In this document: positions 60,787-64,000 of the stretch, piece by piece
How positions within the stretch are numbered: position 1 is the stretch's first letter
Layout: every line of letters begins with the position of its first letter
DNA from: Candidatus Margulisiibacteriota bacterium
Lineage (GTDB): Bacteria > Margulisbacteria > WOR-1 > O2-12-FULL-45-9 > XYB2-FULL-48-7
Assembly (NCBI GenBank): GCA_041661965.1
Contig: JBAZTH010000001.1
Coordinates: forward strand, 434,001 to 498,000
Reading direction: 5' to 3'
DNA: 64,000 bases
Notes under the pieces: model-generated
The model's database searches: none
What the model was told of the DNA's origin: nothing
Seen by the model: only the letters and a program-made list of their open reading frames with translations
Position numbers and translations under genes: made by a program

Positions 60787-61524
60787 ATGAAAAGGTTTAT
60801 CGTTTTTGGGCTGATTCTTTCCCTTGTTTCGCCGGTTTTTTCGCAAATAGACGCTGTCCCCAACTTAGACGACGGCTATCTTGTCGGCGACAATATCGAC
60901 GAGTCTGTTTATAAGCTGGCGCCGGGAGATGGGGTTGAGGCGAACTTAATTGTTGGCGAAAATGATCTCTCCCTTAATTATAGGTTCAATATCGGCCCTG
61001 ACGGGAAGATCTTTTTCCCGAAAGTCGGGGAAATATTACTTTTGGGGAAGACGATCCCGGATGCCAAACAAACGATCAATGAGAAAATAAAAAGCGTTTA
61101 TAAGGAGAAATATCTTTTTTCTTTTCGGCTTGTTCAGCCGCGCCGGGTTCAGATATATTTGACCGGCTCGGAAGATAAGCCTTTGTACGTCGGCGAAAAA
61201 AAGTATGTTTCGGTTTACGGGGAAGTTGCCAGGGCGGGACGTTTCGAATATATTCCGGGCAGGAATTTTTCCGATTATATCAGTTATGCCGGCGGCCCGA
61301 CGCAGCGGGCGAATTTGAGTTCCTCCACGATTACCAGAAAAGATAAGAAATTTACTGTTAATGGGGCGGGGATCATCTTCAACGGGAACCTCAAAGACGA
61401 TATGGCAATCGAGCCGGGGGACGTTATTAATGTTCCGGCGCAATTCTTTTATTTCACTGATTTCGGAAGTTTTTCCGCGATGATCTTAACGTTTGTCGCT
61501 TTGTATAGTACGTTCCTTAAGTAG
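60787..61524 (+). CDS. Polysaccharide export protein (Wza-like, SLBB)
   Basis: 245 residues. Signal peptide (about 1-19, cleavage near VFSQ, no lipobox). The Poly_export domain holds YKLAPGDGVEANLIVGENDLS...YRFNIGPDGKIFFPKVGEI, in pieces. An SLBB-type region follows (VSVYGEVARAGRFEYIPGRNFSDYISYAGG in pieces), and a C-terminal hydrophobic segment. Forms an outer-membrane export channel for capsule or exopolysaccharide with the Wzz protein next. GGGAGG before the ATG. Confidence 0.88.
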   Translation: MKRFIVFGLILSLVSPVFSQIDAVPNLDDGYLVGDNIDESVYKLAPGDGVEANLIVGENDLSLNYRFNIGPDGKIFFPKVGEILLLGKTIPDAKQTINEKIKSVYKEKYLFSFRLVQPRRVQIYLTGSEDKPLYVGEKKYVSVYGEVARAGRFEYIPGRNFSDYISYAGGPTQRANLSSSTITRKDKKFTVNGAGIIFNGNLKDDMAIEPGDVINVPAQFFYFTDFGSFSAMILTFVALYSTFLK

Positions 61525-61537
61525 AAAGGAGAATAAC

Positions 61538-62431
61538 ATGGATGAAGACATAAATCTTCGTGATTACTTGGCGGTAGTCCTTAAAAGATGGCCGCTTGTC
61601 CTGATCATCAGCGTTGGATCTATGCTTTTTTTTGGTTTGCCTTCGTTGTCAAAAGATAAGGTTTATGAAGCGAAGATCTCGGTCTTGTTAAAAGAGAGTT
61701 CCGGCACGAATTCTTCGGCTACCGGGCAACTGGCGAGCATGTTGGGCTTTAAAGCCGGCAGCGGCGCGGCGGAATTCCCAAAGATTTTAAACAGCCGGAG
61801 CGTGGCGGAAATAGTTTTTGATAAACTTCAATTGGATAAAAAGATCAAAGGCTGGGATTCTCCGGAAGTAAAAAAACAAGAATTGGTCGGTTCTTTAATG
61901 TCAATGATGGATATTTCCGGCTCGGACTTGATGGAAATAAAAGTCATAACGAAAGATCCCGCTTTAGCGGCGGATATCGCCAATGTCACGGTGGCGGCCG
62001 GCGAGCAATACTGGAAAAAAATAAATTACACTGAAACAAGAAAGAAACGGGAATATATTGAAAGCCAACTCCCCAGAATTGAGGGCGAGCTGCGGCGGGC
62101 CGAAAACGCGATAAAAAAATTCACTTTGATATCCAACGATCCCGGGGCCTTGCAAGGGGTTGAATTAAAAAGACTGGAAAGGGAATATGAGATTCAAAAC
62201 GCGACGTATATAATGTTGAGAAAAGAATATGAAGCGGTGAAACTCGATCAATCTAAAGAGTTGGCCCCGTTCTCGATAATTGATCCGGCCGAAATACCTG
62301 ATAAACCGTTAAAAAATAAGGTCATCTTGAATTTTGTAATTGGTTTGGTTTTTGGCGTTTTTGGCTCGGTATTTTTGGCTTTTTTTCTTGAATATTGGCA
62401 AACTACCGGTTATCCAAGCAAAAAGGGATAA
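61538..62431 (+). CDS. Wzz-family polysaccharide chain-length / co-polymerase protein
   Basis: 297 residues. TM1 at about 19-37 with the Wzz start DINLRDYLAVVLKRWPLVL, a periplasmic helical part with coiled coils (about 160-230), and TM2 at about 268-288 preceded by a Pro-rich PAEIPDKPLKNK. No C-terminal tyrosine kinase domain. The start at 61538 follows AAAGGAG; the longer ORF from 61493 is rejected. Confidence 0.87.
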   Translation: MDEDINLRDYLAVVLKRWPLVLIISVGSMLFFGLPSLSKDKVYEAKISVLLKESSGTNSSATGQLASMLGFKAGSGAAEFPKILNSRSVAEIVFDKLQLDKKIKGWDSPEVKKQELVGSLMSMMDISGSDLMEIKVITKDPALAADIANVTVAAGEQYWKKINYTETRKKREYIESQLPRIEGELRRAENAIKKFTLISNDPGALQGVELKRLEREYEIQNATYIMLRKEYEAVKLDQSKELAPFSIIDPAEIPDKPLKNKVILNFVIGLVFGVFGSVFLAFFLEYWQTTGYPSKKG

Positions 62432-62432
62432 A

Positions 62433-63551
62433 TTGGAAAGGGTCGCCGTTTCAATCATTGGCGCCGGCGTTGTTGGTCTGGCCATTGCCGAGGTTTTAAG
62501 CGCCGGACGCGATGGTGATCTGATTGTTTTTGAAAAACACGACAGTTTCGGCCAGGAGACGAGCAGCCGGAACAGCGAAGTTATTCACGCCGGCATTTAT
62601 TATCCGCCCAACACCTTAAAAAGCCAACTCTGCCTTCAAGGCAATCCCTTGCTCTATGCTCTCTGCAAAGAAAAAAATATTAAATACAGTAATTGCGGCA
62701 AAGTAATCATTTCCACCAATGAAGAAGAAAAAAAAGAGATCGCCAAGATCTATCAGAACTGTCGGGCGATCGGCGTGCCGGGGATCAGCCTGCTGACTGA
62801 AATAGAAGTGAAAAAGCTGGAGCCGAATGTTTTTGCCCTGACCGGCATTATGTCGGCGACGACCGGGATCATCGATTCCCACGGTTTGATGAAACATTAT
62901 TATCAGCAAGCGCAGGCTAATGGGGCGCTTTTTGCTTTTAATCACGAAGTCACCGCCATCAGCAAACAGCCGGGCGGCTATGTTATTGAAACTTCGAATG
63001 GCGAAAAGATCCTGGCTGAACGGGTTATTAACGCGGCCGGGCTTGGCGCGGACCAGATCGCCAGATTGGCTGGTTTCGATGTTAAGAAACTGCAATATAC
63101 GCTTTATCCCTGTAAAGGGGATTACTTCGCCATTCCCGGAGCCAAAGGGAAACTAAATCACCTGGTTTACCCGGTACCGCATAAGAAAGGGTATGGGCTT
63201 GGGGTCCATGCCACCCTTGACCTGACCGGCCAGATCAGACTGGGGCCCGATGCTCATTACGGAGAGAATTTGACCTATGAGGTCGACCCGGCTAAGCGGA
63301 CCGAATTTTATCAGGCGGCCAAGACTTATTTACCCTGGCTGAAGGAAGAGATGCTTAGCCCTGATACTTCCGGGATCCGTCCGAAATTGCAGGGTCCGGA
63401 CGACGGTTTCCGCGACTTTGTTATAAAAGAAGAATCGGCTAACGGCTACTCCGGTTTTATCAATCTGATTGGGATCGAATCTCCAGGCTTGACTGCCTCT
63501 CTGGCAATTGCCAAAATGGTCAAAAGACTAGTATTGACTAGTTCTGACTAG
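62433..63551 (+). CDS. FAD-dependent oxidoreductase (L-2-hydroxyglutarate oxidase LhgO-like)
   Basis: 372 residues from TTG 62433, one base after wzz, with AAGGGAT upstream; the Rossmann dinucleotide motif SIIGAGVVGLAIAEVLS follows immediately, so a longer N-terminus is unlikely. VFEKHDSFGQETSSRNSEVIHAGIYYPP, in pieces, is characteristic of LhgO/glycerol-3-phosphate-dehydrogenase-like DAO enzymes, and LGVHATLDLTGQIRLGPDAH matches too. It oxidises a 2-hydroxy acid; why it is in a glycan cluster is unclear. Confidence 0.82.
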   Translation: MERVAVSIIGAGVVGLAIAEVLSAGRDGDLIVFEKHDSFGQETSSRNSEVIHAGIYYPPNTLKSQLCLQGNPLLYALCKEKNIKYSNCGKVIISTNEEEKKEIAKIYQNCRAIGVPGISLLTEIEVKKLEPNVFALTGIMSATTGIIDSHGLMKHYYQQAQANGALFAFNHEVTAISKQPGGYVIETSNGEKILAERVINAAGLGADQIARLAGFDVKKLQYTLYPCKGDYFAIPGAKGKLNHLVYPVPHKKGYGLGVHATLDLTGQIRLGPDAHYGENLTYEVDPAKRTEFYQAAKTYLPWLKEEMLSPDTSGIRPKLQGPDDGFRDFVIKEESANGYSGFINLIGIESPGLTASLAIAKMVKRLVLTSSD

Positions 63552-63554
63552 GAC

Positions 63555-63583
63555 TTGACAGCCCCTGAATAACCTCCTATACT
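63555..63583 (+). promoter_or_regulatory. Consensus promoter before the HTH gene
   Basis: TTGACA at 63555-63560 and TATACT at 63578-63583, spacer 17; ATG at 63591 is seven bases beyond the -10 box, with no Shine-Dalgarno: predicted leaderless. Confidence 0.78.
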
Positions 63584-63590
63584 ATATTAT

Positions 63591-63815
63591 ATGGGTATCC
63601 AAGAGAACGAAGTTTATACTCCCCAGGAAGCGATCACGCTCCTGAAGATCTCCGATTCGACGTTCCGCCGCCTGATCCGGAAAGGGGTCCTCAAAGCGGC
63701 CAAGATCGGCGGACAGTATCGTATTCTAGGCAAGCATCTCCTCCAATTGTTGAACCCCAAATTACCTGCTAAAATAAAAAAAGTTTACAAAAAAGTCTTA
63801 AAGGAACTGGAATAA
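63591..63815 (+). CDS. Excisionase/MerR-type helix-turn-helix protein
   Basis: 74 residues with VYTPQEAITLLKISDSTFRRLIRKGVLKAAKIGGQYRI, in pieces: the DNA-binding layout of the excisionase/MerR HTH_17 family. Basic tail (PAKIKKVYKKVLKELE). No integrase is near, so it is more likely a small regulator of the following glycan genes than a phage excisionase. Confidence 0.75.
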   Translation: MGIQENEVYTPQEAITLLKISDSTFRRLIRKGVLKAAKIGGQYRILGKHLLQLLNPKLPAKIKKVYKKVLKELE

Positions 63816-63828
63816 AACGGGAGGCTTT

Positions 63829-64000
63829 ATGGCAAAAAAAGGGAAACATATATTTGACGGGAAGAGCGTTCTGATCACCGGCGGGACCGGCTCTTTCGGC
63901 AAGCGGTTTATCGATATCGTCCTCAAGGAAGCGCGGCCGGAGCGGTTGATCGTTTACAGCCGGGACGAGCTGAAGCAATTCGAAATGCAGCAATATCTGA
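63829..64000 (+). CDS. pseB: UDP-N-acetylglucosamine 4,6-dehydratase-like gene, 3' end cut by the window
   Basis: 57 residues visible. FDGKSVLITGGTGSFGKRF then IVYSRDELKQFEMQQYL are hallmarks of the inverting dehydratase PseB, first step of pseudaminic acid synthesis, often used to glycosylate flagellin. Related CapD/FlaA1 enzymes have similar starts, so PseB is probable rather than certain. GGGAGG four bases before the ATG. Only the window edge truncates it. Confidence 0.75.
   Translation, partial: MAKKGKHIFDGKSVLITGGTGSFGKRFIDIVLKEARPERLIVYSRDELKQFEMQQYL

Noticed and set aside
62340..62432. N-terminal extension of the FAD oxidoreductase inside wzz
   Set aside because: It lies wholly in the wzz coding region and precedes the Rossmann motif without homology; TTG 62433 fits better.
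63591..63815. Phage or integrative-element excisionase
   Set aside because: No integrase, attachment-site repeat or phage gene is present; the neighbours are glycan genes.

Overview
The window is one continuous, gene-dense piece of a bacterial chromosome. It has no rRNA, IS element, phage module or CRISPR array, and no gene-free gap longer than about 220 bases. The envelope is clearly diderm with peptidoglycan: there are flagellar L- and P-ring genes (flgH, flgI), a TolC-type exporter with RND pump and adaptor, a Wza-like polysaccharide exporter, a lipoprotein, an outer-membrane beta-barrel candidate, and murE/femX. Many strictly anaerobic or uncultured lineages share such traits. The gene style (cysE-cysS, a PII-like protein inside an RND operon, many small GIY-YIG and helical proteins, short palindromic repeats) suggests an uncultured candidate phylum, perhaps near Margulisbacteria/Saganbacteria. 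That placement is inference from general resemblance, not from a marker search.

Layout. 1-10 kb: dnaX (5' cut by the window), asd, a methyltransferase, a K+ channel, a DUF2148 protein, cysE, cysS, an MFS carrier, serS and a PAS-PAS protein. 10-20.4 kb: pabA/trpG divergent from femX-murE; a minus-strand trio (TraF/PorV-like barrel, TPR-metallo-beta-lactamase, alanine dehydrogenase family); a Yip1-acyl ligase-ACP operon; hisG. 20.5-26.5 kb: a ferritin-like protein, an unknown protein, a tRNA-Glu locus invaded by a GIY-YIG nuclease, prfC, three tiny genes, a Crp/Fnr regulator flanked by hairpin repeats, and a LEA14 lipoprotein. 26.5-35.9 kb: a MarR-RND-PII-TolC efflux operon running into secreted proteins, then an Rrf2 regulator with a small NrdD-tail-like protein. 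36.8-47.4 kb: a compact flagellar basal-body/export operon, flgF-flgG-flgA-flgH-flgI-flgJ(N)-fliA-flgB-flgC-fliE-fliF-fliG(short)-fliH-fliI-fliJ. 47.4-53.5 kb: rpmB, recG-rsmD-coaD-(coiled coil)-rph-rmlA-rmlB. 53.5-57 kb: tRNA-Lys, tRNA-Phe, secreted/TPR proteins, and two tRNA-Thr genes flanking a PD-(D/E)XK homing-type endonuclease. 57-64 kb: surface polysaccharide genes (GT4, GT-C membrane protein, Wza, Wzz, FAD oxidoreductase, HTH protein, start of a PseB-like gene).

The most interesting signals are these. (1) Two unrelated homing-type nucleases, both AT-rich, each sit between tandem tRNA copies: GIY-YIG between a truncated and an intact tRNA-Glu, and an I-Ssp6803I-like PD-(D/E)XK enzyme between tRNA-Thr(CGT) and tRNA-Thr(TGT). 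(2) Many operon heads have a good sigma70-type -10 box only 6-9 nt before the start codon and no ribosome-binding site, which points to frequent leaderless mRNAs. (3) There is a family of paired hairpin repeats, one of which carries a second palindrome inserted in its loop. (4) FliG lacks the torque-generating C-terminal half. (5) A repeat is inserted in frame in murE. (6) The same perfect palindrome lies at two convergent gene ends.
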